A DNA stretch of 8,690 bases from Prevotellaceae bacterium UBA1787 (GCA_002315195.1 DCGD01000113.1:1-8690), one strand, 5' to 3'. Shown: positions 1-6,811, counted from the stretch's first letter. The notes: a model not told the origin generated them from the sequence alone. Numbers and translations: made by a program.

Positions 1-1
1 G

Positions 2-109
2 CATGATGATAGAACGACCATCAACAAGATCTACCTGCCACTTGCCCTGAAAGGAAATGACACCGACTTAATCTGTGGGATAATATCCCAAAATCCTTCT
101 TTCTTATAG
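2..109 (+). CDS. Possible 3' end of an unidentified gene
   Basis: An open frame enters from the left edge and stops with TAG at 107-109, giving 35 residues that begin HDDRTTINKIYLPLALKGND and end in NPSFL. The stretch is richer in G+C than the DNA that follows and reads like ordinary protein, and base composition drops sharply after the stop, which is why I think it is the tail of a real gene. The family cannot be named from so short a piece. A perfect 15-base palindrome at 76-90 lies inside it. The minus strand here has only short open frames. The call is weak because the start and most of the gene lie outside the window. Confidence 0.3.
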   Translation, partial: HDDRTTINKIYLPLALKGNDTDLICGIISQNPSFL

Positions 110-371
110 AGCATGCTCCTCGGCATATTTTCTTTAATATATGAAACCACTATAAAAAGTATTTTTTGCAAAAAAATAAATATTGATAATCAATGTGTTA
201 CAAATTCAGAAATCAAATATTTTGACTTTTTCAAGGAGACTCATATATTATTGTGCCTACGAAATCATAATATTTTTTCCAATCTACCAAATATTCTTGT
301 ATCTTTCTGCACAAAAAAGATGCGCATTCTTTCGAATGCACACCTCTATGATGATCTATAATCCTGTATAT
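110..371. other. AT-rich intergenic region
   Basis: This 262-base stretch is very AT-rich and I see no convincing gene in it. It holds a perfect 13-base palindrome, ATTGATAATCAAT, at 182-194, and the terminator of the minus-strand lipoprotein gene at its right end. Open frames on the plus strand here encode low-complexity Ile/Phe/Asn-rich peptides typical of translated AT-rich DNA. If the piece at 2-109 is real, this is the gap between two convergent genes. Confidence 0.5.
313..342 (-). terminator. Intrinsic terminator of the frameshifted lipoprotein gene
   Basis: Read on the minus strand, an inverted repeat (GCATTC and GAATGC with a 4-base loop, extended by two more pairs beyond one mismatch, 321-342) is followed after three bases by six T residues (complement of 313-318). 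It lies 30 bases past the stop codon at 372, the usual place for a Rho-independent terminator. Confidence 0.75.
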
Positions 372-1435
372 TTAGAACGTTTCCAGTGTACCGTTGAAAT
401 AGGTGCGTGTACCTGAGCTGAGAAGTGTTGTTCCATTCTTGGTTACGCTTAACTTATTCTCTATGCAGATGTTCGTGTCCTTCAGTTCAGGATGATTGGT
501 AAGCATAAGGTCATAGATTGCAGTGCTTCCTACAATAGAAGCAAGTATTTTTCCAAGTTCGTCCCATCCAAAGCTATCACTGGTGAAAGATGCCTCTTTT
601 AAACCTTCCTCGTACAAAGCCTTCTCTTCTTCTGTGATTGTGGTCTTACTAAGTTCTTCCTGCGCATCTACGATCTTTGCTGTGAATTCAACTTTACTTC
701 CGTCAAAGAGATTAAATTTTTGGAATTTCTCACCGTCAAAGACCGTTTTGCCATCTATAACCAATTTTCCTTCAAACGACTCCTTTTCATTGAAAAACCA
801 AGAAAGTCTTACCTTCGAGGAAGTCTTTCCCTCCATAAGTTCATTTGAAAGGAATGTGTGCTGACGACCGCTTGTTCCGATATTGACCTTGCCTTCCCAC
901 ACAGTTCCGTCTATCAGTGCTACGGCTTTCTTGTAGCCCTCTTCTTCTGTCTGGTCGGATACCGCAATAACATACTGTTTCCGTCTTTCTCATGTTTCCA
1001 CTCGCCAGTTGCATTATAAGTGACAGTCTTATATTCGTATGCGTGAATGTCTGTGATTCCTTCTAAAATTTTTATATTGCAACTGGACAGATTAGAAGCA
1101 CCGTCTAACTTCAGAGAAAGATCATCAGCATTTAATCCATTCAGTATTACCTTCACTGTAGCCAAATCTGACTTTTTTACCGAGATAGATAAAGGTCCTG
1201 TTTCGGACACTTTAGCATAAGGGCGAAGCTTTTCTTCGTAGTATTTATTTACGATAGAATAGACCTCATTCTTAACTGTTAGGTATTCGGAAACAGATGA
1301 CGATCCTACACTGATTGAACTATTAAGTGTTACAGTTTCATCACCGCCTTTATCGTCATCGTTCTTACTGCATGATGTAAACATGCTTACGCAGATGGCA
1401 AGAAATACCATCATCATAATTGTAGTTTGTTTCAT
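372..1435 (-). pseudogene. Lipoprotein gene split by a one-base frameshift
   Basis: The 5' part (1435 to about 980) encodes a lipoprotein signal peptide with lipobox FTSC (Cys22) followed by SKNDDDKGGDE. That acidic patch right after the cysteine fits the Bacteroidota signal for surface-exposed lipoproteins. The frame then runs into 20 codons of unrelated sequence and stops at 920. The frame that continues to 372 is already open upstream of its GTG at 902 and reads QYVIAVSDQTEEEGYKKAVA from just after the break. Adding one A to the AAA run (plus-strand TTT at 978-980) joins the halves as ...HEKDGKQYVIAVSDQ..., giving a protein of about 354 residues. The C-terminal half is rich in beta-strand-like sequence (WEGKVNIG, RLSWFF, EGKLVIDGKTVF). 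I do not recognise the family. The break could be a true mutation, a slippage site, or a homopolymer sequencing error. Two separate genes are unlikely because the second half lacks a signal peptide and its frame extends back to the break. Confidence 0.8.
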
Positions 1436-1475
1436 AGTTTTTTTTTTATGTTATTAAATTGTCTTACTAATAATT

Positions 1476-1718
1476 CTATCCTTCCGCCCAGTCTGAGCGG
1501 TCCAGGTTGCGGTAACCGATAGCCTCAACAATATGATCATACTGTACCTTCTCTGAACCTGCGAGGTCTGCTATGGTGCGTGCTACCTTGAGGATACGGC
1601 TGTAGGCACGGGCGGAAAGGTTCTTTCGATCCATTGCATAGTGGAGCATATCGAGGCTGGCTTCGTCTGGTTCACAGTACATGTGTATCATGCGCTCTGT
1701 CATCTGTGCGTTGCAAAA
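1476..1718 (-). pseudogene. C-terminal remnant of a YifB/ComM-type AAA+ ATPase
   Basis: About 80 residues, starting near CNAQMTERM (from about 1715) and ending NLDRSDWAEG, match the C-terminal domain of the magnesium-chelatase-like YifB/ComM family; LSARAYSRILKVARTIADL is the hallmark stretch. Full-length members are about 500 residues, with the ATPase core (Walker A and B) before this domain. None of that core is present: to the right of codon 1715 the frame runs into the G-rich repeat and then unrelated sequence. An in-frame ATG at 1703 would give 75 residues, but it is an internal methionine of the family. ComM is a branch-migration helicase used in natural transformation; this fragment cannot have that activity. 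It lies 40 bases upstream of the frameshifted lipoprotein gene, on the same strand. It most likely arose by deletion or recombination ending at the repeat. Confidence 0.85.
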
Positions 1719-1720
1719 GA

Positions 1721-1748
1721 CCCTCCCATCCCTCCCGTCAGGGAGGGA
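1721..1748. repeat. GC-rich hairpin and G-quadruplex-capable repeat
   Basis: The plus strand carries CCCTCCC at 1721-1727 and again at 1730-1736, then GTCA, then GGGAGGG at 1741-1747. The second and third units form a perfect 8-base-pair hairpin (1729-1736 with 1741-1748) with a 4-base loop. On the minus strand, 1721-1736 reads GGGAGGGATGGGAGGG, four G-triplets with loops of one or two bases, a canonical G-quadruplex pattern. The surrounding DNA is AT-rich, so the element stands out. It sits exactly where similarity to YifB ends. It resembles the short dispersed intergenic repeats of Bacteroidales genomes, but copy number cannot be judged from one copy. Confidence 0.7.
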
Positions 1749-1786
1749 GATTGAGAATAGTATTTGTTTAAACGATCTGTTTGCAT

Positions 1787-2002
1787 CTAGCGGGCCTTTA
1801 TAACGCGTGCTCTGATTGCTTCGTTCTCCTCTCCTGGTGCAGCCGGTGAGATATCCTTGAATGGTACTGCCTGAATCTCACACTGGATATCTTTTCTATC
1901 GGATACACATGAACCCCGTTTGCATTCTAAGTAGTTTTGCCTGATAAGTAGAAATGTCAGCAATATACCGCTTATCAATATTACACCTTGCGATATAATC
2001 AT
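1787..2002 (-). CDS. Small single-pass membrane protein, unknown function
   Basis: This 71-residue protein starts MIISQGVILISGILLTFLLI, one hydrophobic helix at about residues 5-20. A basic and cysteine-containing stretch follows (NYLECKRGSC), then a polar tail ending in AIRARVIKAR. The lack of positive charge before the helix and the basic residues after it favour an N-out, C-in anchor. A good match to the Bacteroidota promoter pattern lies about 60 bases upstream, which supports a real gene. It stands between the remnant at 2127-2315 and the G-rich repeat, in a zone of broken genes, so it could itself be residual. No family recognised. Confidence 0.45.
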   Translation of the reverse strand: MIISQGVILISGILLTFLLIRQNYLECKRGSCVSDRKDIQCEIQAVPFKDISPAAPGEENEAIRARVIKAR

Positions 2003-2062
2003 TATATTATTGTTCTTTTTAAGAAAATCTGACAGAATTCTAACATCTTATTTGAAATAATG

Positions 2063-2093
2063 TAAAGGTACTGCTTTTTATTATGTTTTCAAG
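2063..2093 (-). promoter_or_regulatory. Bacteroidota-type promoter for the small membrane protein
   Basis: On the minus strand, TTGCTTG is followed after 19 bases by TACCTTTA (complement of 2063-2070). The Bacteroidota housekeeping consensus is TTTG at -33 and TAnnTTTG at -7 with 19-20 bases between, so spacing is ideal and the -7 box differs only at its last base. The transcript would start near 2056 and have a leader of about 54 bases before the ATG at 2002. Confidence 0.4.
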
Positions 2094-2126
2094 CAACTTT
2101 CTTCAATTATCTTCATGTTCCTTCCG

Positions 2127-2315
2127 TTATTTTTCTCTTTTTTCGTATTCGGATGCTATTCTGTCCTGTTCTTTTTCATATTCCCGGTAGTTATTCTCAT
2201 CATAGAGATTAGGATCAACAATAGGCTCAAAGTCCTTACCGCTGATGACGATACCTGCATAGACACCTTAGGAGAACATCTGTAATGCCAGGTATGGGTG
2301 CTGCTGATAGTATTC
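2127..2315 (-). pseudogene. 3' remnant of an unidentified gene with a premature stop
   Basis: Directly after the acyltransferase stop, and in the same frame, the minus strand reads EYYQQHPYLALQMFS, a TAA stop at 2268-2270, then GVYAGIVISGKDFEPIVDP, LYDENNYREYEKEQ and a charged end finishing in EKREK before TAA at 2127. The residue pattern is clearly protein-like and has no usable start codon after the internal stop. It therefore looks like the last 60 or so residues of a gene whose 5' part is gone and which has since gained a nonsense codon. The other two minus-strand frames and the plus strand look non-coding here. I do not recognise the family. The lost 5' part was probably replaced by the DNA carrying the acyltransferase gene. 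Confidence 0.6.
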
Positions 2316-3326
2316 CTATTCTTCGCCTAAGAACAATATGCCCAAGACGCGGCTCTTGCGGAAAAGCATCACCATCCCATAGCATACGCACAGTTCAACG
2401 ACCGCAAGCAACAGCGCGGCCAGAATGCTCCAAGGCAGCGGGATGTATATCTTCAGCGTATTGAACAAAAGTTCCAAAAAGTAGGTCTGCATCACGTAGA
2501 TTCCAAGGGTTTTCGTACCCATGCGGTTTAGCAATGGTGTAATTCTCATCTCTTTTATTTTGCCGTAAACGAATGGAGCGGCAGTATAGAACAGCATGCT
2601 GCCAGCCATTCCTATCGTCATTCGGTATATCATGGTTTTGAAATTGCCTGCATCGAACGACATGGTTTTCCAGTCAAAGAAATCTATAGGTACCTCATAG
2701 ACCGTCATGTGACCATTCCACCCGAAAAGCATGGCAACAAAGAGACTCAGACTCACCGCAAAAAGACTTTTGCGGTGTCGCTTCACGAACTCAGCATGAT
2801 TGCCGACAAGCATTCCCATGCAGAACATGGGTAACATGAAATTGAGGTAGGCCTGTTGTGTTCCGGGAATGAACAAGACGACAACCGATGCCACAATGGC
2901 CGCAAGCCAATCCTTGCGCATCAGTTTCACGACACCGTACATGATGACGTAACACAACAGGACGCACTTCAGAAACCATACCCATACCATGAAACCATTA
3001 AATCCTGAAAAAATCAAGTCCGGGTTGGGATTGTAGCACATTATCGCGACATATGCCACCACGAGCAACCAACAACAGATGGACGGAACGCCCAATTGCA
3101 TGAACTTTTTCTTCAGCATCGGAAAAAACGATTGCCTGAGGGATGACTTGAAGAATATACCGCTCAGCATCATGAAAAGCGGCATGTGGTAGGTATAGAT
3201 GAAACTCCATACCGGGTGGTCCCAAAACACCTGCCCTGAGAGTTGTTCCGTACTATGCCCAATAAGCACACTGAAAATTGCAAAGAACTTCAGAAAATCA
3301 ATGTATTCAATGCGTTGTTTTGCCAT
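2316..3326 (-). CDS. Integral-membrane acyltransferase (acyltransferase 3 family)
   Basis: This 336-residue polytopic membrane protein belongs to the acyltransferase 3 family (OafA/WecH-like), which moves acetyl or other acyl groups across the inner membrane onto cell-surface sugars, lipids or polysaccharides. Family marks at the N-terminus are YIDFLKFFAIFSVLIGHS (residues 8-25), with the conserved Asp10 and the proposed catalytic His24 at the end of the first helix, and YHMPLFMMLSGIFF (46-59). Many further hydrophobic segments follow, about ten in all, and the length is normal for the family. The acceptor cannot be predicted. It lies 69 bases after a small lipoprotein gene on the same strand, possibly one transcript. 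The start gives the intact first motif close to the N-terminus, as usual. It may modify an envelope glycan. Confidence 0.85.
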   Translation of the reverse strand: MAKQRIEYIDFLKFFAIFSVLIGHSTEQLSGQVFWDHPVWSFIYTYHMPLFMMLSGIFFKSSLRQSFFPMLKKKFMQLGVPSICCWLLVVAYVAIMCYNPNPDLIFSGFNGFMVWVWFLKCVLLCYVIMYGVVKLMRKDWLAAIVASVVVLFIPGTQQAYLNFMLPMFCMGMLVGNHAEFVKRHRKSLFAVSLSLFVAMLFGWNGHMTVYEVPIDFFDWKTMSFDAGNFKTMIYRMTIGMAGSMLFYTAAPFVYGKIKEMRITPLLNRMGTKTLGIYVMQTYFLELLFNTLKIYIPLPWSILAALLLAVVELCVCYGMVMLFRKSRVLGILFLGEE

Positions 3327-3395
3327 TATCTCTATACGTTATTGTATGTCTATTATGCCTACCTTGCTTGTTCTTCCTCAAAGGATTCGTTCTCT

Positions 3396-3845
3396 TTATT
3401 TTAGTTTCGTCCAACCAAGGGCGCAATATTTCTTACCGTCATTCTCAAAAACCCGCACCGAGAGAATACGGTTCTTGTTCTTGTTGGCGAAGAGCTGTTC
3501 ATTGGGTTTATTACATTCCTGTTTCACATAGCCCGAAGTGTAGCCGGTCATTTCTTCTTCCGTAAACAGCGAGTACGGTTTCACCAAGGCAAACGAACTC
3601 AAGGCTTCCTCGGTGAACTCATACGACAAGAGACAATCCTTCATGTATGAATCAACGTATAGGATTTGACCCTCCACTTTCGGATTGTACTCCCTTACAG
3701 CTTCCTGTATGTCGCTCAGGGAAGTTCCCCAGGCAAAGTCAAATAAATCCACCGAAACGTTGTTGTTTACTTCCTTGTTGTCGCGGCAGGATACATTCCA
3801 TAACAACCCTGCCATCATCAAAATGAGAATAATATGATTTTTCAT
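3396..3845 (-). CDS. Small lipoprotein of unknown function
   Basis: This 149-residue protein has a clear lipoprotein signal: MKNH, a hydrophobic core, and the lipobox NVSC with Cys20 as the lipid-modified residue. RDNKEV follows, a modestly acidic start to the mature part. The mature domain (about 130 residues) begins with DLFDFAWGTSLSDIQEAV, a small aromatic and helical opening, and ends with CALGWTKLK. Two later cysteines (in VKQECN and KKYCAL) could pair in the periplasm. I do not recognise the family. It is the first gene of a likely two-gene unit with the acyltransferase, so it may act with it at the envelope, but that is only positional. Confidence 0.7.
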   Translation of the reverse strand: MKNHIILILMMAGLLWNVSCRDNKEVNNNVSVDLFDFAWGTSLSDIQEAVREYNPKVEGQILYVDSYMKDCLLSYEFTEEALSSFALVKPYSLFTEEEMTGYTSGYVKQECNKPNEQLFANKNKNRILSVRVFENDGKKYCALGWTKLK

Positions 3846-4142
3846 GATGCTTTTCTACGCACTTTTATGTTCTACTTCCATTCATATTTCCAATTCGTTT
3901 GACATTACAACCTCCATATTCCACCGCAAAGTCGGGGTAAAGGATATAAGTTGAACAACCAACGCAACCGCGACGTTGTTACATTACCTTTACGAAACGA
4001 AACCATTTCACATACCTAATGAAAAAGCTTCGCACACGAACGACTTTTTTGCTCACACCAACCAAGCATGCTTTCCCTTCGCTACCTCATCATTATGTGG
4101 AAGATTTCAGGCATGTCCAAATGGACGATGTCAAAACCAAGG

Positions 4143-4150
4143 CAAAGATA
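4143..4150 (-). promoter_or_regulatory. Candidate -7 promoter box for the lipoprotein/acyltransferase unit
   Basis: The minus strand reads TATCTTTG, an exact match to the Bacteroidota -7 consensus TAnnTTTG. No good TTTG is present 19-20 bases upstream, so the promoter would be weak or need an activator. Transcription would begin near 4136 and leave a leader of about 290 bases before the lipoprotein ATG at 3845. Confidence 0.25.
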
Positions 4151-4241
4151 ATAAATTGTTGAGATAAGTTGTTGTTCTTGATTGATTTTATGATGTAAAT
4201 TCACCTGGAAAGTTGCACGCTTGCTTTTTTGCGCACATAAC

Positions 4242-4274
4242 AAAAAGGATGTGCCAAACCTGTCGTATGGCACA
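4242..4274 (-). terminator. Intrinsic terminator of the oxidoreductase/isomerase operon
   Basis: On the minus strand, TGTGCCA pairs with TGGCACA (4268-4274 with 4250-4256, 7 base pairs, 11-base loop). After three further bases comes a run of five T residues (complement of 4242-4246). It starts 29 bases past the isomerase stop codon. Confidence 0.7.
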
Positions 4275-4302
4275 CCTCTCTGTCAATTATCCAAGACGGC
4301 TG

Positions 4303-5151
4303 TTATTCCGCTGCGATTTTTTTGAAATTTTCAATGCACTGCTGGATATCGGGCACTGAATTCTTCCAATTGAACTCGTATTCGATGGCAAGATACCCAT
4401 CAAATTTCTGCTCACGCAAGATGTCAATGATAGCTTTTACGTCAAGAACACCCGTTCCCCAAATGGTGTCGTGCTGTTCGCTGCCATCTTCCGGCTTGGC
4501 GATGATGTCCTTGAAATGGCAGGAAATGATGCGGCCTTTGAGTTGCTTGAGGCATTCCAAATGGTTGAGACCAACGCGGTTCCAATGTCCCACGTCCGCA
4601 CAACTTCCCAGGTTCGCACCGCGGTTGCCTACTGCCTGCAGCAGACTGTCGGGATGCCAGTAAGTGGAGGGTTTTGGATGGTTGTGAACCGCCACCTTTA
4701 TGTCGTATTCGTTGGAAAGAGCCTCTATTGAATCCCACATTGCCATAGGAGGTTCACAGGTCACATACTCCATCTGCATTTGCTTTGCAAAGCAGAAAAA
4801 TTGTTTCCAATCGTCGAGATTGTCACTGACAAATACACCGGTAGCGACGATGCGCACGTCTTTGTCCTTTGCAATCTGCAGAATTTCCTGCTGAGTAGAG
4901 TCGGGTAGGGTAGGCCAAAACTGCTGGTCGCCCCACTTACCACCGAGCTTGTGACCGGGGTAAACCTCTATGTACTTCACACCGAGCTCCTGACACTTAT
5001 CCAACGCTTCCATAAGTGAAAATTCATGGAAGGTATAAGACTGAATGGCAAGTTTCCATTCGTCCACATTTTCTTTCGCTTTCTCCTTGCAACTTGCAGT
5101 CACTGCCAAGCAAGCGACGGCAAGAACCATCATTTGAAATATCTTTCTCAT
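4303..5151 (-). CDS. Lipoprotein sugar isomerase/epimerase, xylose-isomerase-like TIM barrel
   Basis: This 282-residue protein has a lipoprotein signal (MRKIF, hydrophobic core, lipobox TASC with Cys21) and a full xylose-isomerase-like TIM barrel (AP endonuclease 2 fold). The likely divalent-metal ligands sit at the ends of the expected strands: Glu133 in TCEPP, Asp186 in CADVGHW, His212 in ISCHFKD and Glu257 in AIEYE. His156/His158 (VAVHNHP) and His189 are probable substrate or secondary metal contacts. The family isomerises or epimerises sugars; some relatives act on 3-keto sugars or 3-keto glycosides. The signal peptide places it outside the cytoplasm, unlike classic sugar-phosphate isomerases. 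It follows the Gfo/Idh/MocA gene with a 6-base gap, so the two are cotranscribed and probably act in sequence. All expected ligands are present, so it is likely active. The substrate is unknown. Confidence 0.85.
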   Translation of the reverse strand: MRKIFQMMVLAVACLAVTASCKEKAKENVDEWKLAIQSYTFHEFSLMEALDKCQELGVKYIEVYPGHKLGGKWGDQQFWPTLPDSTQQEILQIAKDKDVRIVATGVFVSDNLDDWKQFFCFAKQMQMEYVTCEPPMAMWDSIEALSNEYDIKVAVHNHPKPSTYWHPDSLLQAVGNRGANLGSCADVGHWNRVGLNHLECLKQLKGRIISCHFKDIIAKPEDGSEQHDTIWGTGVLDVKAIIDILREQKFDGYLAIEYEFNWKNSVPDIQQCIENFKKIAAE

Positions 5152-5157
5152 AGTCTA

Positions 5158-6675
5158 TCAATCTTTTGGCATTTCAGGCAAACTGAATCCATTGTGATAC
5201 GTATGCTTAACCCATTCCTTTGCTGCTTCCGCTGCATTGTATTCCGTGAAACGGCGGTCAAAGCGCGGGTCACCGTCTATTACCTTGAAATCATCGTAGG
5301 TCACAATCTTAATCTTGTCGTTTTCGGAAATGTTCGTGAAGCACATATTGTCACCATCCCATTTCAGTTCACGATGCAGACCGTAAAGGCCGGCGAGACG
5401 TACTGCCATGACACCCATATCTACCGTTTCCGTGAAAGGTCCTGAATACTCAAAGTTGGATGATGCCTCCTTGCGGTTGGCCGCTGATTCCTTGCAAGCG
5501 CGTATCCAGTCTTTCTCATGCGCGGTGGTTCCCCATACGTAATTATCGCCACCGGGAACGCGCGGCAGTATTTCCTTAGGCTGCTTGTAGGTCTTCATGC
5601 GTGACTTTGGCAGAAGCGTGGGATTCATGCCATAGCATCCCGTCATAATCTTTCCCTTGGTACCAACGAAGAGCAAACCGCCATCCGCATCACCGAGCAT
5701 CTCGCCTTCAGCCAATTCTTCAGGACGTGGAGGCATCAAACCGCCATCGTACCATGTTACTTTCACCTCAGGCATATTGACCTTGCCCTTCTTGGGACGT
5801 GCGGGGAAGGTATAGGTAATCATTTCAGCGTGAGGTGGTGAGAAGAAGTTGCTGAGCGTGGAACTTGCTATTACCTTGGTAGGATATTTAATCTCAAGAG
5901 CCCTGAAGATGGGGTCCATGATATGGCAAGCCATGTCGCCCAATGCTCCCGTACCGAAATCATACCATCCGCGCCAGTTCCAAGGGCAATAGGAAGGATG
6001 GTATGGGCGCATTTCCGCTGGACCTATCCAAAGATTCCAATCCAATGTATCAGGACACTGGGGCGTATTGTTGGGTTTCATCAATCCCTGCGGCCAAATG
6101 GGACGGTCGGTCCAAGCATGTACCTCTTTGACTTCACCAATGGCGCCATCCCAAATCCATTCCGCTATCATGCGCGGGCAGTTCATGGAGTTGCCCTGGT
6201 TGCCCATTTGGGTGGCCACCTTGTATTTCTTGGCAAGTTTCGTCAGCAAGCGGGCTTCATATACGGAGTGCGTCATCGGCTTCTGTACGTAAGTATGAAG
6301 GCCAAGCGTTATGGCATGAGCGGCGATGATGGCATGGTTGTGGTCCGGGGTAGCAACGAGTACACCATCTATTTCCTTGCTGATTTCATCGAACATCACG
6401 CGCCAATCCTTGAATTTCTTTGCCTTGGGATAGTCGTTGAATGTCTTTGCGGCATATCCCCAATCCGGGTCACACAGAGCGACGATGTTTTCGGAACTCA
6501 TGTTGCGCAAGTTGTGACGTCCGATACCGCCAATGCCGATACCGGCGATATTCATCTTGTCACTTGGGGATGTATGACCGTACGCTTTGCCCAGCACTGA
6601 GTTGGGCACAATCATGGCGGCTGCAGCCGCCAAACCTCCTGCTTTCAGGAAATCTCTACGTGTTATTGAATCCAT
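5158..6675 (-). CDS. Tat-exported Gfo/Idh/MocA family oxidoreductase
   Basis: This 505-residue NAD(P)-dependent oxidoreductase has a twin-arginine signal (TRRDFLKAGG, Arg6-Arg7, then an Ala-rich hydrophobic core ending near residue 29), so it is exported folded with its cofactor. The Rossmann domain has GIGIGGIG at 45-52 and Asp69 at the end of strand 2, the acidic residue usually linked to NAD preference. QKP at 131-133 is the family's EKP variant, with Lys132 as the likely catalytic lysine. The C-terminal substrate domain has GTGALGDMACHIMDP (241-255), whose His251 is in the usual catalytic position. The family oxidises sugar hydroxyls or acts on glycosides with a tightly held cofactor. It is the first gene of a two-gene operon with the TIM-barrel isomerase. 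This pairing recurs in Bacteroidota and suggests oxidation to a keto sugar followed by rearrangement or cleavage. The exact substrate cannot be read from sequence. Confidence 0.88.
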   Translation of the reverse strand: MDSITRRDFLKAGGLAAAAAMIVPNSVLGKAYGHTSPSDKMNIAGIGIGGIGRHNLRNMSSENIVALCDPDWGYAAKTFNDYPKAKKFKDWRVMFDEISKEIDGVLVATPDHNHAIIAAHAITLGLHTYVQKPMTHSVYEARLLTKLAKKYKVATQMGNQGNSMNCPRMIAEWIWDGAIGEVKEVHAWTDRPIWPQGLMKPNNTPQCPDTLDWNLWIGPAEMRPYHPSYCPWNWRGWYDFGTGALGDMACHIMDPIFRALEIKYPTKVIASSTLSNFFSPPHAEMITYTFPARPKKGKVNMPEVKVTWYDGGLMPPRPEELAEGEMLGDADGGLLFVGTKGKIMTGCYGMNPTLLPKSRMKTYKQPKEILPRVPGGDNYVWGTTAHEKDWIRACKESAANRKEASSNFEYSGPFTETVDMGVMAVRLAGLYGLHRELKWDGDNMCFTNISENDKIKIVTYDDFKVIDGDPRFDRRFTEYNAAEAAKEWVKHTYHNGFSLPEMPKD

Positions 6676-6718
6676 ATTTTCTTGAATGTTATCTTAATTA
6701 TTCATTTCGGGCATAAAA

Positions 6719-6746
6719 TTACGGACTTTTTATTTATAAACCGTAA
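6719..6746. promoter_or_regulatory. Inverted repeat in the leader of the oxidoreductase operon
   Basis: TTACGG (6719-6724) and CCGTAA (6741-6746) form a perfect 6-base inverted repeat separated by 16 AT-rich bases. It lies between the proposed minus-strand transcription start (about 6771) and the ATG at 6675. It could be a regulator binding site or a weak leader hairpin. The half-site spacing, about two helical turns from centre to centre, suits a dimeric regulator. No regulator gene is in the window. Confidence 0.3.
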
Positions 6747-6777
6747 AATGACAGCAAAATTTTCATTTTTTCACGCA

Positions 6778-6811
6778 TAAAACTATAAAGTATGCTTATT
6801 TTCATCAAAAA
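6778..6811 (-). promoter_or_regulatory. Candidate promoter of the oxidoreductase/isomerase operon
   Basis: The minus strand carries TTTTTG (complement of 6806-6811), a 20-base spacer and TAGTTTTA (complement of 6778-6785). This fits the Bacteroidota pattern TTTG then TAnnTTTG, with one mismatch in the last base of the -7 box. The leader would be about 95 bases and contain the inverted repeat at 6719-6746. For the divergent plus-strand genes, TAACTTCG at 6838-6845 is a weaker -7 candidate. Confidence 0.3.

Larger units (their letters stand above)
3846..4302. other. Intergenic region with regulatory signals, no convincing gene
   Basis: This 457-base gap separates the isomerase gene from the lipoprotein gene. 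Its right end holds the operon terminator (4242-4274). Near the middle the minus strand has a perfect -7 promoter box (4143-4150), and 16 bases downstream a short palindrome, GTCCAAATGGAC (4115-4126). The rest, from 3846 to about 4110, could serve as a long leader for the minus-strand lipoprotein gene. Short frames occur on both strands (for example a 47-codon plus-strand frame at 4019-4162) but none has family resemblance, a signal peptide or convincing start context. Confidence 0.5.

Noticed and set aside
76..90. Perfect 15-base palindrome TGGGATAATATCCCA as a terminator or operator
   Set aside because: No T run follows on either strand and it appears to lie within coding sequence; probably chance.
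113..361. 82-residue plus-strand open frame in AT-rich DNA
   Set aside because: Low-complexity translation, overlaps the terminator of the opposite gene, no start signal or family likeness.
372..902. Downstream half of the lipoprotein as a separate gene starting at GTG 902
   Set aside because: The frame is open and protein-like upstream to the frameshift point, and there is no signal peptide or ribosome site; one split gene explains it better.
4019..4162. 47-residue plus-strand frame beginning MKKLRTRTTFLL
   Set aside because: The start looks gene-like, but there is no promoter, family likeness or true signal peptide; too short to support.
4082..4273. 63-residue minus-strand frame after the isomerase gene
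   Set aside because: It begins inside the terminator hairpin and has no recognisable domain.
5923..6600. 225-residue plus-strand open frame
   Set aside because: Antisense shadow of the Gfo/Idh/MocA gene, whose motifs are intact on the minus strand.
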